Numbered from the stretch's first letter, positions 8,114-17,151 are shown. The stretch is DNA of 64,000 nt from an uncultured Lacinutrix sp. (GCF_947500605.1 NZ_CANMSJ010000001.1:248001-312000); one strand, 5' to 3'. A program made the numbers and translations. The notes: generated by a model from the sequence alone, not told the origin.

Positions 8114-9274
8114 TTAGTAAGCCATTTTTACTATTTTTTCAACCTTGTCTGGAGATAATGTTTGGTGTTCACCTAAACCTGTCCAACCACGATCTGTAAA
8201 ACGTTTTGAGATTTCCTCAGCAGTTCCTTCGTAATCTTTAGTATAGTCTGATAGTTTAGTATCTATACCTAATTCATGGAAAAAATCTACAGTTTTTTCA
8301 ATTGCAGCATAGGCTTTATCATCTATACTACCTTCTGTAATGTTCCAAACACGTTCACCGTATTGTGCTAATTTTTCTTTTTTATCTTCAAAATTAAACT
8401 TGTAATGACTTGGTGCAATTACAGCTAATGTACGTGCATGATCAATACCAAATAAAGCAGTTAACTCATGACCAATAGCGTGTACAGCCCAATCACCAGG
8501 AACTCCTTTTTGTATTAATCCGTTTAATGCCATTGTACAACTCCACATAAAGTTAGATGCCGCCTTATAATCTGTAGGATCTTTTATAACAGTTGGTGCA
8601 ACTTCTACTAAAGTTTGTAAAATGCTTTCTGCAAAACGATCTTGTAATATGGCTCCAATTGGATACGTCATGTATTGCTCTAAGACGTGCGTAAAAGCAT
8701 CTGTTAAACCATTTGCTAATTGACGTTGTGGAATAGAAGTAATTACTTGAGGATCTAAAATTGAAAATTCAGGAAATAAACCAGGTCCGCCCATAGCCAA
8801 TTTTTCTTTAGTTTCTGCTCTAGTGATTACTGCTCCAGAATTCATTTCAGATCCTGTAGCTGGTAATGTTAAAACAGTTCCAAAAGGCATTCCTTTTTCA
8901 GTTCTAATATTTTTAGTTAAAATATCCCAAGGTGTATCACCATCAAATAAAGCTGCGGCAGATAAAAATTTAGTGCCATCAATTACAGAACCACCTCCAA
9001 CGGCTAATAAATAGGTAATGTTTTGGTCTTTAATTACTTTTAAAGCTTCTATTAGTACTGAGTACTCTGGATTTGCAGGAATACCACCAAACTCAACAAC
9101 TTCAACATTTGCTAGTGCCGTTTTTACTTGGTCGTAAATTCCGTTTTTCTTAATACTTCCTCCACCGTAAAGTAATAATACTTTAGCATCTTGAGGTATT
9201 TCTTCTTTTACTTTTTCTATTGTATCCTTTCCAAAAATAATTTTGGTTGGGTTTTTAAAATCAAAATTGTTCAT
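8114..9274 (-). CDS. iron-containing alcohol/aldehyde reductase, YqhD/BdhA type
   Basis: 386 residues, the usual length for group III Fe-ADH. NADPH-binding features are LLYGGGSIKKNG near the N-terminus and LLAVGGGSVIDGTKF. The metal ligands are visible: GLTDAFTHVLEQY (Asp and His), GDWAVHAIGHEL (His) and GIDHARTLAVI (His). YqhD-type enzymes reduce short and lipid-derived aldehydes with NADPH in the cytoplasm. It is the last gene of a five-gene operon headed by a TetR regulator (gap to the upstream gene 28 bp), which supports a role in aldehyde detoxification. The substrate is inferred. Confidence 0.9.
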   Translation of the reverse strand: MNNFDFKNPTKIIFGKDTIEKVKEEIPQDAKVLLLYGGGSIKKNGIYDQVKTALANVEVVEFGGIPANPEYSVLIEALKVIKDQNITYLLAVGGGSVIDGTKFLSAAALFDGDTPWDILTKNIRTEKGMPFGTVLTLPATGSEMNSGAVITRAETKEKLAMGGPGLFPEFSILDPQVITSIPQRQLANGLTDAFTHVLEQYMTYPIGAILQDRFAESILQTLVEVAPTVIKDPTDYKAASNFMWSCTMALNGLIQKGVPGDWAVHAIGHELTALFGIDHARTLAVIAPSHYKFNFEDKKEKLAQYGERVWNITEGSIDDKAYAAIEKTVDFFHELGIDTKLSDYTKDYEGTAEEISKRFTDRGWTGLGEHQTLSPDKVEKIVKMAY

Positions 9275-9302
9275 CTTCTTTTCTTTTTTAAATTATTAAA
9301 AT

Positions 9303-10298
9303 CTAAATTTTCACTATCATTTTTCCTTTGTTTTTACCTTCGAATAAATCGATAAAAGCAGTTGGAATATTATCGAAACCTTCAACTATAGTTTCTGTGT
9401 ATTTTAATTTACCTTCAGCTAACCAACCTGATAATTGTTGCATCGCTTCTGGAAATTTATCAGCATAATTAGAGACTATAAATCCTTGCATTAAAGCACT
9501 GTTTTTTACCAAGAAAGGCTGTACACTTACACCTGTTGGTGTTTCAGTATCATTATAAACAGAAATTGCACCGCAAATAATTATTCTAGCAAAATGGTTT
9601 ATATTGAATAAAACGGCATCAGAAATTGGTCCGCCAACATTATCAAAATAAACATCGACACCGTTTGGAGCTAGTCTTTTTATGTCGGCATTTATATCCT
9701 TACTTGTATTGTAATTAATACCAGCATCGAAACCAAACTTGTCTTTAAGCATGTCGATTTTCTCATCGGTTCCAGCAATACCTATAACATGAAGTCCTAA
9801 GATTTTTGCTATTTGACCAACAACACTACCAACAGCGCCAGCAGCACCAGAAACAACAATAGTTTCTCCTGCTTTAGGTTTACCAATTTGCGTTAAACCT
9901 AAGTATGCTGTTAATCCTGTCATCCCTAAAACACCTAAATAAGTACTTAAAGGCGCTTTAGAACCGTCTACTTTATTTAAGCCTTCGCCATTAGATACTT
10001 GTTGTGTAGACCAGTTTAGCATACCGGCAACAAAATCTCCCTCAGTAAATTTTTCATTTTTTGAAGCAACAACCTTCGCAACAACTCCAGATTGTACTGG
10101 CTCATTTAATTGAAAAGGAGGGACGTAAGATTTTGCATCGCTCATTCTTCCTCTTAAATAAGGATCTACAGAAACATAAGCAGCTTCTAAAAGAATTTCT
10201 CCTTCAGAAATTGAAAGTTCTTTATCTTCAGTAACAAATTCGAAATTTGAAACTGTAGGTTTTCCTACTGGTCTATTATTTAATAAAATTGTCTTCAT
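9303..10298 (-). CDS. NADP-dependent medium-chain oxidoreductase (PTGR/CurA-like alkenal reductase)
   Basis: 331 residues. The N-terminus has the opening of the leukotriene B4 dehydrogenase/CurA subgroup (LLNNRPVGKPTVSNFEF, ending SVDPYLRGRMSD). The nucleotide-binding motif is VVSGAAGAVGSVVGQIAK, followed by GGPISDAVL, and the C-terminus is PTAFIDLFEGKNKGKMIVK. There are no zinc ligands, as expected. Members reduce the double bond of enones and alkenals. It sits between the nitroreductase (11-bp gap) and the iron alcohol dehydrogenase, so the operon could first saturate and then reduce reactive carbonyls. Confidence 0.9.
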   Translation of the reverse strand: MKTILLNNRPVGKPTVSNFEFVTEDKELSISEGEILLEAAYVSVDPYLRGRMSDAKSYVPPFQLNEPVQSGVVAKVVASKNEKFTEGDFVAGMLNWSTQQVSNGEGLNKVDGSKAPLSTYLGVLGMTGLTAYLGLTQIGKPKAGETIVVSGAAGAVGSVVGQIAKILGLHVIGIAGTDEKIDMLKDKFGFDAGINYNTSKDINADIKRLAPNGVDVYFDNVGGPISDAVLFNINHFARIIICGAISVYNDTETPTGVSVQPFLVKNSALMQGFIVSNYADKFPEAMQQLSGWLAEGKLKYTETIVEGFDNIPTAFIDLFEGKNKGKMIVKI

Positions 10299-10309
10299 TT
10301 TAATTGTTT

Positions 10310-10942
10310 TTAGTCTATTACAGTTACTAATTCTTCCATAGGTTTTCTAACCTTTACAAGATTTACTAACCAATCTGCATCTTCTTTTCTATAACCAATT
10401 GGTAGCATTACAGCACTACGTAATCCTTTTTCGCGTAATCCTAATATTTCATCTACAGCGTCTGGTTCAAAACCTTCTAAAGGAGTTGCATCAACACCTT
10501 CAAAAGCAGCAGCAGTTAAAGCTTCGGTAAAAGCAATGTATGCTTGTTTTGCAGCGTGGTTAAAGTTTTCTTCTGGATCTTTTTGTGGGTACATACCTAA
10601 TAACATTTGGCGGTAATTTTCCCATCCTTCGTTTTCAAATCCACGAATTTCGTTTGTTAAATCGAACATATGGTTAATACGCTCTGGTGTGTAAGTATCC
10701 CAAGCAGCAAATACAAGTAGGTGAGAACAGTCTGTAATTACAGTTTGGTTCCAAGCTACAGGTTTAATTTGTTCTTTTATATCTTGATTTTTTACTACAA
10801 AAATCTCAAAAGGCTGTAAACCACTAGAAGTTGGAGCTAAACGAGCAGCTTCTAAAATACGTTCTACTTTATCTTCTGCAACTTTTTCGCCATTCATAGC
10901 TTTTGCTGCATATCTCCACTTTAATTTTTCTAATAATTCCAT
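10310..10942 (-). CDS. NAD(P)H-dependent nitroreductase family oxidoreductase (NfsB-like)
   Basis: 210 residues. FMN-binding nitroreductase features are WRYAAKAMNGEKV, ARLAPTSSGLQPFEIFVV, KQAYIAFTEALTAAAFEGVDATPLEGF and AVMLPIGYRKEDADWL. Members are homodimeric cytoplasmic flavoenzymes that reduce quinones, nitroaromatics or dihydropteridines. It is the third gene of the TetR operon (8-bp gap to the upstream gene). A paralogue of the same family is at 23414-24088. Confidence 0.9.
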   Translation of the reverse strand: MELLEKLKWRYAAKAMNGEKVAEDKVERILEAARLAPTSSGLQPFEIFVVKNQDIKEQIKPVAWNQTVITDCSHLLVFAAWDTYTPERINHMFDLTNEIRGFENEGWENYRQMLLGMYPQKDPEENFNHAAKQAYIAFTEALTAAAFEGVDATPLEGFEPDAVDEILGLREKGLRSAVMLPIGYRKEDADWLVNLVKVRKPMEELVTVID

Positions 10943-10950
10943 ATATTTTT

Positions 10951-11616
10951 TTATTTATTTTTTGTTATTCTTTTTATGTCGTTTGAAGTAATAATGTCGT
11001 CAACATAGCTAGTGCTATTTGCTAAATTTATCATGGCTTGAGCCATGTTTTCAGGTTCTGTTATTTTGTATTGCTTAAGACTACCTATAAATAAAGGTTG
11101 AATGATTTTGAAAATGGTTAATCCTATTTTTTCTAGTGTACGCTGTTCTTCTCGTTCACCACCAATTAAAGATGGTCTAAAAATAAAGGTGTTTTTAATG
11201 TTCTGTTTTTTAACATCACGTTCCATTTCTCCTTTTGTTTTGTTATAAAATACAGCGCTATTTGCGTTTGCACCTAATGCTGAAACCACTAGAAATGTAT
11301 TAATATTATTTTCCTTTGAAAGCTTTGCAGCGGTTATAGGAATCCCATAATCAATTTGTTTGTACTTCTCTTTATCGGGTGTTTTTGATTTGGTTGTACC
11401 AATACAGCAGTATACTTCGTCTGCTTTAAAATCTTCTTTAAATTGTTCTAATTCTAAAAGGTTTCCAATAAACTGTGAGACTTTACTAGGTAAGTTTTCA
11501 ATTTTTGAACGCGAAAATAATTTGATGCTTTCATATCTATCATCTTCAATTAGTTTTTTAAGTAATATATTACCAGTTAATCCAGTTGCTCCTAATATTA
11601 TTGCTGTTTTCTTCAT
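10951..11616 (-). CDS. NAD(P)-binding atypical SDR, TIP30/HTATIP2-like
   Basis: 221 residues with an N-terminal Rossmann motif (AIILGATGLTGNILLKKL). DEVYCCIGTTKSKTPDKEKY and DYGIPITAAKLSKENN fit the small NAD(P)H-binding oxidoreductases related to HTATIP2. The usual SDR YxxxK appears as FYNKTKGEMERD. The gene follows the TetR gene with a 1-bp gap and is probably translationally coupled to it. Its role in the detoxification operon is unknown; a reductase activity is only inferred. Confidence 0.82.
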   Translation of the reverse strand: MKKTAIILGATGLTGNILLKKLIEDDRYESIKLFSRSKIENLPSKVSQFIGNLLELEQFKEDFKADEVYCCIGTTKSKTPDKEKYKQIDYGIPITAAKLSKENNINTFLVVSALGANANSAVFYNKTKGEMERDVKKQNIKNTFIFRPSLIGGEREEQRTLEKIGLTIFKIIQPLFIGSLKQYKITEPENMAQAMINLANSTSYVDDIITSNDIKRITKNK

Positions 11617-11617
11617 A

Positions 11618-12202
11618 TTATTTACAAACTTTTATACTGCTCCAAGCAGATTGATATGCTTCTTCTAAATGCGTTACATCTAATTGAAAAGAACCACGTT
11701 TTTGTGCTATCATTAAAAATGATAACGGATTTATTGAATATGCATATAATAGATAATCTGACATTGGTTTAATAATGCCTTCCTTCCTACCACGAGTCCA
11801 AAGGTCGAGTAGTGGTTGTAAGTGTTTAATACCTTGTTGCCTACTAAGTTCATCAATCATTGGTGTATTATCACACTGTGCTAAAAACATTGCGTTTTCA
11901 CATTCTTTAAGTTTAAAGTCTGCTATACGTTTCCAAATAAGTTCAAATCCTTTTTCAACTGGCAAATTTGTATCAAAATCCTTAAAAGCATATTTTGTGT
12001 ATTCTGCTTTAACATCTATATAAGTTTGATTTACTAAATCTTGTTTGTTTTCAAAATATAAATAAATAGTAGCAGGAGAGACATTTGCCATCTTTGCTAT
12101 TTTACTCATGGGTGTAGCATGAAAACCATTATTATTAACCAACTCGATAGTTGCTTTAACTAATGCGTTTCTTTTGTCTATGCTTTTTTGAAGTTTTGCC
12201 AT
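11618..12202 (-). CDS. TetR/AcrR family regulator
   Basis: 194 residues. The N-terminal helix-turn-helix is ATIELVNNNGF, TPMSKIAKMANVS, ATIYLYFENKQDLV, the standard TetR layout; the rest is the helical ligand domain. It is the first gene of the operon that ends with the YqhD-type reductase. A perfect 14-bp palindrome lies 34-47 bp upstream of the start, directly behind the minus-7 box, which indicates autoregulated repression of the whole operon. The inducer is probably an electrophile or an aldehyde handled by the operon (inference). Confidence 0.92.
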   Translation of the reverse strand: MAKLQKSIDKRNALVKATIELVNNNGFHATPMSKIAKMANVSPATIYLYFENKQDLVNQTYIDVKAEYTKYAFKDFDTNLPVEKGFELIWKRIADFKLKECENAMFLAQCDNTPMIDELSRQQGIKHLQPLLDLWTRGRKEGIIKPMSDYLLYAYSINPLSFLMIAQKRGSFQLDVTHLEEAYQSAWSSIKVCK

Positions 12203-12221
12203 TAAATTGATAATTATCGTA

Positions 12222-12229
12222 CAAAGATA
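12222..12229 (-). promoter_or_regulatory. minus-7 box TATCTTTG of the TetR operon
   Basis: An exact TAnnTTTG match on the minus strand, 20 bp upstream of the TetR start. No good TTG minus-33 element is seen; that place is occupied by the palindrome at 12236-12249. Confidence 0.65.
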
Positions 12230-12235
12230 TGTAAA

Positions 12236-12249
12236 AATGAACGTTCATT
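12236..12249. promoter_or_regulatory. probable TetR operator, AATGAACGTTCATT
   Basis: A perfect 14-bp palindrome lies between the minus-7 box and the minus-33 position of the TetR operon promoter. TGAACGTTCA-like symmetric sites are typical of TetR/AcrR operators. Binding here would block the promoter. Confidence 0.7.
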
Positions 12250-12629
12250 CTTTTTTTTAACAAAAGTTTAATTTACTTATTAAAAGCAAACTTGTTATAA
12301 GCCTAAAATTTTTCTATTTATCGAAGAGTCTTTAGTAGAAAAGATAAATTTTAACATAATTTTAAAAATTGCTTAAGTCGTAATTAATCTCTTAAAAGCT
12401 AATATTTTAAGCATGAAAAATGTAGAAAAATAAAGAATTGACAAATTAATTAGCTTAGTTGTGATAAATCTTCAAAACAGATATTTGTCATTTATTTTAA
12501 GATGATTAAATTTCATTAGATATAAGTCAATTCTTACTTATTTATGTTGTTATTTTGCACTCCTTTTTAAAAAAATCACACAAATGATTATTAAAAGGGA
12601 GAAAATTATTTAATACATTTTTTAAATTT
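12250..12629. other. intergenic region between the TetR operon and the OmpA gene
   Basis: 380 bp of AT-rich sequence. I see no ORF, RNA gene or repeat. A TTATTTTGCAC stretch near 12549 resembles a minus-7 box with one base missing and may serve the OmpA gene at 12630, but it is not an exact match. Confidence 0.4.
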
Positions 12630-14492
12630 ATGAAACATTATTACAAGATTTTTACATTTACGTTATTATTAACTTTATGTACCCAATTGTCTTTCTCTCA
12701 GGAGGATAATTCTAACCGTTGGTCTTTTGAAGCCGGTTTAAGTGCAGTAGACCTTTATCCTGTTGGAGAAAATACTCCACAAGGTGACTATTTTGATGAG
12801 TTTTTTAACCTTAACGACCATTATAACATTGGTTATTATGTAGGTGCTACAAGAAACTTTACTAAAAATTTATCTTTATCTGCAAGAGGTACAGTAAATG
12901 AAATTAGTAAATGGGGAGATTTAGGTAAAGCTGATGAAAGTGTGTTAGTTGATAACCTTAAATATTATGGACTTGATGCTATGGTAAACTATAGTTTTGG
13001 TCAAGGTAAATTACAACCTTTTATTGCAGTAGGTGGTGGTTATACTTGGATTGAAGAAGGACCATTTAATACTTTCTCTAAAACGTCTAATAGTTTAGTT
13101 GGTGCAGGTACAGCAAATGGATCTGTAGGAGTTAAGTACTGGGTTAGTGATAAGTTTGGAGTTAATTTACAAACGACTTACAAGCACTCATTCGAAGATT
13201 ACTTACCTAAACATTGGAATCATAACTTAGGTCTTGTTTACAAATTAAACAAAGAGGAACAAGAAGGAGTAGAAGCTAAAAAAGTAACTTCTACACCAAG
13301 CCGTTGGTCTTTTGAAGCAGGTTTAAGTGCTGTAGATGTTTATCCTGTTGGAGAAGATTTACCACAAGGAGATTATTTTGATGAGTATTTCAATTTAAAC
13401 GATCATTATAACATTGGTTATTATGTTGGTGTTACAAGAGAATTAACAAACAGTTTATCTATAACTGCAAAAGGTACCGTTAACGAACTTAGTAAATGGG
13501 GAGATTTAGGTAAAGCTGATGAAAGTGTATTAGTTGATAACCTTAAGTATTATGGACTTGATGGTATGGTAAACTATAGCTTTGGTCAAGGAAAATTACA
13601 ACCTTTTATTGCTGTAGGTGGTGGTTATACTTGGATTGAAGAAGGACCATACAACACATTCTCTAGTACTTCAAACAGTTTAGTAGGAGCAGGTACTGTA
13701 AATGGTTCTGTAGGAGCTAAATACTGGTTTAATGATAAAGTTGGTGTAAATCTACAAACAACATACAAGCACTCTTTCGAGGATTACTTACCAAAACATT
13801 GGAATCACAACTTAGGTTTAGTATATAAAATAGGAAGTGAAAAAGAAGAAAAAGTTTCTAACGATAGAGATGGTGATACAGTACCTAATGAATTCGATTT
13901 ATGTCCAGATACTTTTGGTTTAGTTAGCCTTGGAGGTTGCCCAGATACAGATGGTGATGGAGTTACTGATAAAGATGATTTATGTCCTGAAGTAAAAGGT
14001 TTAGTTGAGTTTGGTGGATGTCCTGATACAGATGGAGATGGTTTTCCAGATAACAAAGATAATTGTCCTAAAGTAAAAGGAACAGATAATGGTTGTCCAG
14101 TAAAAGTTGTTGAGCCTGCACCAGTTGCAGTTGTTATACCATCAGTTGTAGGACAAAGAAAAGTATACTTTAACTATGATAGCTCTAAGCTTGATGAAAA
14201 TGCTAAATCTATATTAGATGATATTGCTAAGAACATAAAAGCAGATAAATCTAACTTTAGTATTTCGATTCAAGGTCATGCAGATAGTAGAGGAAGTGAT
14301 AACTATAACTATAACCTTTCTTTAGTTAGAGCACAAGCTATTAAAGATTACCTTACTTCTAAAAACATAGCAAATAGCTTAATTTCTATTTCTGGTAAAG
14401 GAGAAACTGAACCTGTAGCCCCTAATAATACAGAGGCTGGAAGAGCAGCAAACAGAAGAGTAGAGTTAACTATTGACATTACTGCTAAGTAA
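12630..14492 (+). CDS. OmpA family protein with duplicated barrel domain and thrombospondin type 3 repeats
   Basis: 620 residues. A signal peptide (FTFTLLLTLCTQLSFSQ) is followed by two tandem copies of an eight-stranded OmpA-like barrel domain starting at residues 30 and 225 (RWSFEAGLSAVD in both). There are roughly 20-25 differences over about 176 aligned residues. Next come calcium-binding type 3 repeats (DTDGDGVTDKDDLCP, DTDGDGFPDNKDNCP), then an OmpA C-terminal peptidoglycan-binding domain (VYFNYDSSKLDENA, IQGHADSRGSDNYN, GRAANRRVEL). One barrel per chain is the family norm (about 420-450 residues), so the second is an extra 195-residue unit. It acts as an outer-membrane to cell-wall tether. 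A terminator lies 25 bp downstream. Confidence 0.93.
   Translation: MKHYYKIFTFTLLLTLCTQLSFSQEDNSNRWSFEAGLSAVDLYPVGENTPQGDYFDEFFNLNDHYNIGYYVGATRNFTKNLSLSARGTVNEISKWGDLGKADESVLVDNLKYYGLDAMVNYSFGQGKLQPFIAVGGGYTWIEEGPFNTFSKTSNSLVGAGTANGSVGVKYWVSDKFGVNLQTTYKHSFEDYLPKHWNHNLGLVYKLNKEEQEGVEAKKVTSTPSRWSFEAGLSAVDVYPVGEDLPQGDYFDEYFNLNDHYNIGYYVGVTRELTNSLSITAKGTVNELSKWGDLGKADESVLVDNLKYYGLDGMVNYSFGQGKLQPFIAVGGGYTWIEEGPYNTFSSTSNSLVGAGTVNGSVGAKYWFNDKVGVNLQTTYKHSFEDYLPKHWNHNLGLVYKIGSEKEEKVSNDRDGDTVPNEFDLCPDTFGLVSLGGCPDTDGDGVTDKDDLCPEVKGLVEFGGCPDTDGDGFPDNKDNCPKVKGTDNGCPVKVVEPAPVAVVIPSVVGQRKVYFNYDSSKLDENAKSILDDIAKNIKADKSNFSISIQGHADSRGSDNYNYNLSLVRAQAIKDYLTSKNIANSLISISGKGETEPVAPNNTEAGRAANRRVELTIDITAK
12717..13886 (+). 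repeat. two in-frame 585-bp tandem copies within the OmpA gene
   Basis: Copy 1 starts at 12717 and copy 2 at 13302, both with CGTTGGTCTTTTGAAG. The offset of 585 bp is exactly 195 codons. The DNA copies are similar but have diverged at many third positions, so the duplication is not the most recent event. The ends of the second copy are approximate. Confidence 0.9.
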
Positions 14493-14516
14493 ATTCTAAT
14501 TTACTTTTTATAAATT

Positions 14517-14552
14517 GTGCTATCATATTTAATATGGTAGCACTTTTTTTTG
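14517..14552 (+). terminator. intrinsic terminator of the OmpA gene
   Basis: GTGCTATCATATT pairs with ATATGGTAGCAC (one G-T pair), followed by a run of T, 25 bp after the stop at 14492. Confidence 0.85.
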
Positions 14553-14752
14553 TTTATTTTTTTTGTAAAAACTTAAGTGTTTAATATGAATAGAGGCTGC
14601 GTTACGAGTAAATAAAGGCCTTAGGAACTATGTAATTACTTGTTTTTTAACACGTTGTTAAAATTGGTTAAAAAAGTTAAAACTAATATAAAGAAGAAAT
14701 TTAGAAATAGAAAAAGGTATTTATTTGTTGTAATCAACTAAAACAATTTACA

Positions 14753-15310
14753 ATGAAAAAATTATTACTTATTACAGCTATTTCCATTTTTGGATTAACA
14801 AAAGCACAAGCTCAAGATGTTGAATTTGGTGCTAAAATTGGAGCAAATTTTTCATCTATTTATGGTGATACAACTGATGATATTGATATGATAACCAGTG
14901 TTATTAATTTTGGTGTTTATTCTGAAATATTATTAAGTAAAAAGTTCTCTTTTCAACCAGAAATCATGTACTCTATACAAGGTTTTAGTGTTGGAGATGA
15001 TATTGTAGCATTAAACTATTTAACCTTACCGTTAATGGGAAAATATTATGTAACTAAAAGTTTAAGTCTTGAGGCTGGACCACAGATTGGTTTTTTACTA
15101 TCTGCCAAAAATGAAGATATTGATGTAAAAGACAGTTTTAAGTTTATAGATTATGGTGTTAATATTGGATTAGGATATAAACTAGAAAACGGACTAAATT
15201 TTGGAGCGAGATATAATTTTGGATTATCTAATATTAATGATGTTCAAGGTTCATCAGATAAGTTTAGAAATGGTGTAGCACAATTAACTATTGGTTATTC
15301 CTTTTTGTAG
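14753..15310 (+). CDS. porin family outer-membrane beta-barrel protein
   Basis: 185 residues. The signal peptide is MKKLLLITAISIFGLTKAQA. The body alternates hydrophobic strands typical of the small OMP_b-brl family (VEFGAKIGANFSSIYG, YSEILLSKKFSFQPEIMYS, LTLPLMGKYYVTKSLSLE, FGARYNFGLSNI), ending in a C-terminal aromatic-type strand (AQLTIGYSFL). It is monocistronic with its own terminator. The substrate, if any, is unknown; many members are abundant envelope proteins of unclear role. Confidence 0.88.
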   Translation: MKKLLLITAISIFGLTKAQAQDVEFGAKIGANFSSIYGDTTDDIDMITSVINFGVYSEILLSKKFSFQPEIMYSIQGFSVGDDIVALNYLTLPLMGKYYVTKSLSLEAGPQIGFLLSAKNEDIDVKDSFKFIDYGVNIGLGYKLENGLNFGARYNFGLSNINDVQGSSDKFRNGVAQLTIGYSFL

Positions 15311-15343
15311 AAAATAACATAGAGTATAAATCAATTTAAAAAG

Positions 15344-15378
15344 CCTGTACAGTTAATTAACTGTACAGGTTTTTTTTT
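15344..15378 (+). terminator. intrinsic terminator
   Basis: A perfect 26-nt palindrome, CCTGTACAGTTAA/TTAACTGTACAGG, is followed by nine T, 33 bp after the porin stop. Confidence 0.9.
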
Positions 15379-15435
15379 GTAAAACCAGTAAAATTTAATT
15401 AACAAATAATTACATTAAACATATACCGCGTTATG

Positions 15436-15443
15436 TAACTTTG
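15436..15443 (+). promoter_or_regulatory. minus-7 box TAACTTTG
   Basis: An exact TAnnTTTG match 54 bp upstream of the LLM oxidoreductase start at 15498. Confidence 0.5.
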
Positions 15444-15497
15444 TGTAAGTAAAAACAACCGTATTAAACTTAATATTACAATTGATTACTGCTAGTT

Positions 15498-16502
15498 ATG
15501 GATAAGAAACAAACATTATATTCTATTTTAGATCTTGCTTTAGTATCAAAAGATCATTCACTTAAACAAACTTATAATAACGCTTTAGAATTAGCGCAAC
15601 AAGCTGAAAGCTTTGGTTACACACGCTATTGGTTGGCAGAACACCATAACTCGGCAAATATTGCTAGTAGCGCAACATCGGTTTTAATAGGTTATGTTGC
15701 TCAAGGAACTAAAACATTACGTATAGGTTCAGGTGGTATTATGTTGCCAAATCATTCACCATTAATAGTTGCAGAACAGTTTGGTACGTTAGGTTCTCTA
15801 TATCCTAATAGAATAGATTTAGGCTTAGGTAGAGCGCCAGGAACAGATAGAGAAACGGCTCAAGCGATAAGATCGGATTTTATGGAAGCTGCACATTCTT
15901 TTCCTAATGAATTAGATAAAATACAAACCTATTTTTCTACAGGTAATGCTACTTCTAGAGTTAGAGCAACTGTAGCAGAAGGCGTAGAGGTGCCAATTTA
16001 TATTTTAGGTTCTAGTACAGATAGTGCACATTTGGCAGCAAAAAAAGGATTGCCTTATGCTTTTGCAAGTCATTTTGCAACAACGCATTTATGGAATGCT
16101 TTAGATATTTACCGTAAAGAATTTAAACCATCAAGTGTTTTACAAAAACCTTATGTAATTGCTGGTGTAAATATTATTATAGCAGATACAGATGAAGAAG
16201 CCCAGCGCTTATCAACATCGTTAATTAGAATGATTGTTGGTATATTTACAGGAAAACGCGATTTTGTGCAACCTGCAATAGACATGACGGATGAGCTAAA
16301 AGAGATTATGCAAAATCCGCAAGTGCATCAAATGTTAAAGTATTCTTTTATAGGAAGTAAAGCAACAGTAAAAGCACAAGTAAAAGCGTTTATGGATCAA
16401 ACGCAAGCCGATGAACTTATTGCTGTAACTAATATTTATGATATAAAAGACAGAATACGATCTTACAAATTGTTTGCAGAAATAATGAAGGAGTTAAATT
16501 AA
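15498..16502 (+). CDS. LLM class flavin-dependent oxidoreductase (luciferase-like)
   Basis: 334 residues. Luciferase-like monooxygenase features are LELAQQAESFGYTRYWLAEH, then HN, TLRIGSGGIMLPNHSP, AEQFGTLGSLYPNRIDLGLG, RAPGTD and VPIYILGSSTDSA. The AEHH/GLGRAPGTD pattern is that of the YhbW/MsnO8-like group. It is FMN- or F420-dependent; Bacteroidota normally use FMN. The substrate is unknown. It ends 4 bp from the end of the convergent ThiE-like gene, with no obvious terminator between them. Confidence 0.92.
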   Translation: MDKKQTLYSILDLALVSKDHSLKQTYNNALELAQQAESFGYTRYWLAEHHNSANIASSATSVLIGYVAQGTKTLRIGSGGIMLPNHSPLIVAEQFGTLGSLYPNRIDLGLGRAPGTDRETAQAIRSDFMEAAHSFPNELDKIQTYFSTGNATSRVRATVAEGVEVPIYILGSSTDSAHLAAKKGLPYAFASHFATTHLWNALDIYRKEFKPSSVLQKPYVIAGVNIIIADTDEEAQRLSTSLIRMIVGIFTGKRDFVQPAIDMTDELKEIMQNPQVHQMLKYSFIGSKATVKAQVKAFMDQTQADELIAVTNIYDIKDRIRSYKLFAEIMKELN

Positions 16503-16506
16503 TTTA

Positions 16507-17151
16507 CTACTCAAAAGTATGACGCTGCTCTTGCGTAGAGGATGCGTTTAGTAGTTTGTTAAAAGTTTTTATACTATCAAAATCTTGAGTTATTGCTTTA
16601 GAAACTGCAATACCAGAGATTTCTGCTTTTAATAAGTCAGGAACATCTTCTAGAGTTATGCCTCCAAAACCAAGAATTGGCTTAGGCGTTTTTAATACAT
16701 TTGTAATTGCTGTATAACCTTTTATGCCCAGAGCAGGACTTAAATCATTGTTTGTAACGTCGCTTTTAAACGGGCCTAAATTAATATAATCAATTTCTTT
16801 ATCTAATAGTGCTTCGCAATCGGCTAAAGTGTTTGCGGCACCTCCAATACTTTGCCAAGAGAACAAGTGCTTTCTTACAAGAGTAGGACAGGAGTCTGTT
16901 TTTTCTAAATACACACCATCTGCATTAATCTCTTTTGCTACTTTATAAAAACCACTAATTATTAATCTAGTTTGGTAATGGGTTGTAATTTTTATTGCTT
17001 CCTTAGCGATTTTTAATACCTTTTTTTCTGAAGCATTTTCCATACCAAGTCTCACCAATTCTGCACCAGAAGTACATGCCTTTTGTATGTTTTCTAATAT
17101 TGCTTTTGGTGAATCGCCTTCGGCTATATAATGTAATTTTGGTATAATCAT
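16507..17151 (-). CDS. thiamine phosphate synthase family protein (ThiE/TenI-like)
   Basis: 214 residues, a TIM-barrel ThiE/TenI protein: LHYIAEGDSPKAILENIQKAC, ADGVYLEKTD, YINLGPFKSD, LGFGGITLEDVPDLLKA and GIAVSKAIT. ThiE joins HMP-pyrophosphate and HET-phosphate to thiamine phosphate. The canonical GPxxxTxTK phosphate loop is present only in a changed form (GPFKSDVTNN), so catalytic status is uncertain. It is co-directional with a second ThiE/TenI-like gene 54 bp upstream. No other thi genes are in the window. Confidence 0.8.
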   Translation of the reverse strand: MIIPKLHYIAEGDSPKAILENIQKACTSGAELVRLGMENASEKKVLKIAKEAIKITTHYQTRLIISGFYKVAKEINADGVYLEKTDSCPTLVRKHLFSWQSIGGAANTLADCEALLDKEIDYINLGPFKSDVTNNDLSPALGIKGYTAITNVLKTPKPILGFGGITLEDVPDLLKAEISGIAVSKAITQDFDSIKTFNKLLNASSTQEQRHTFE

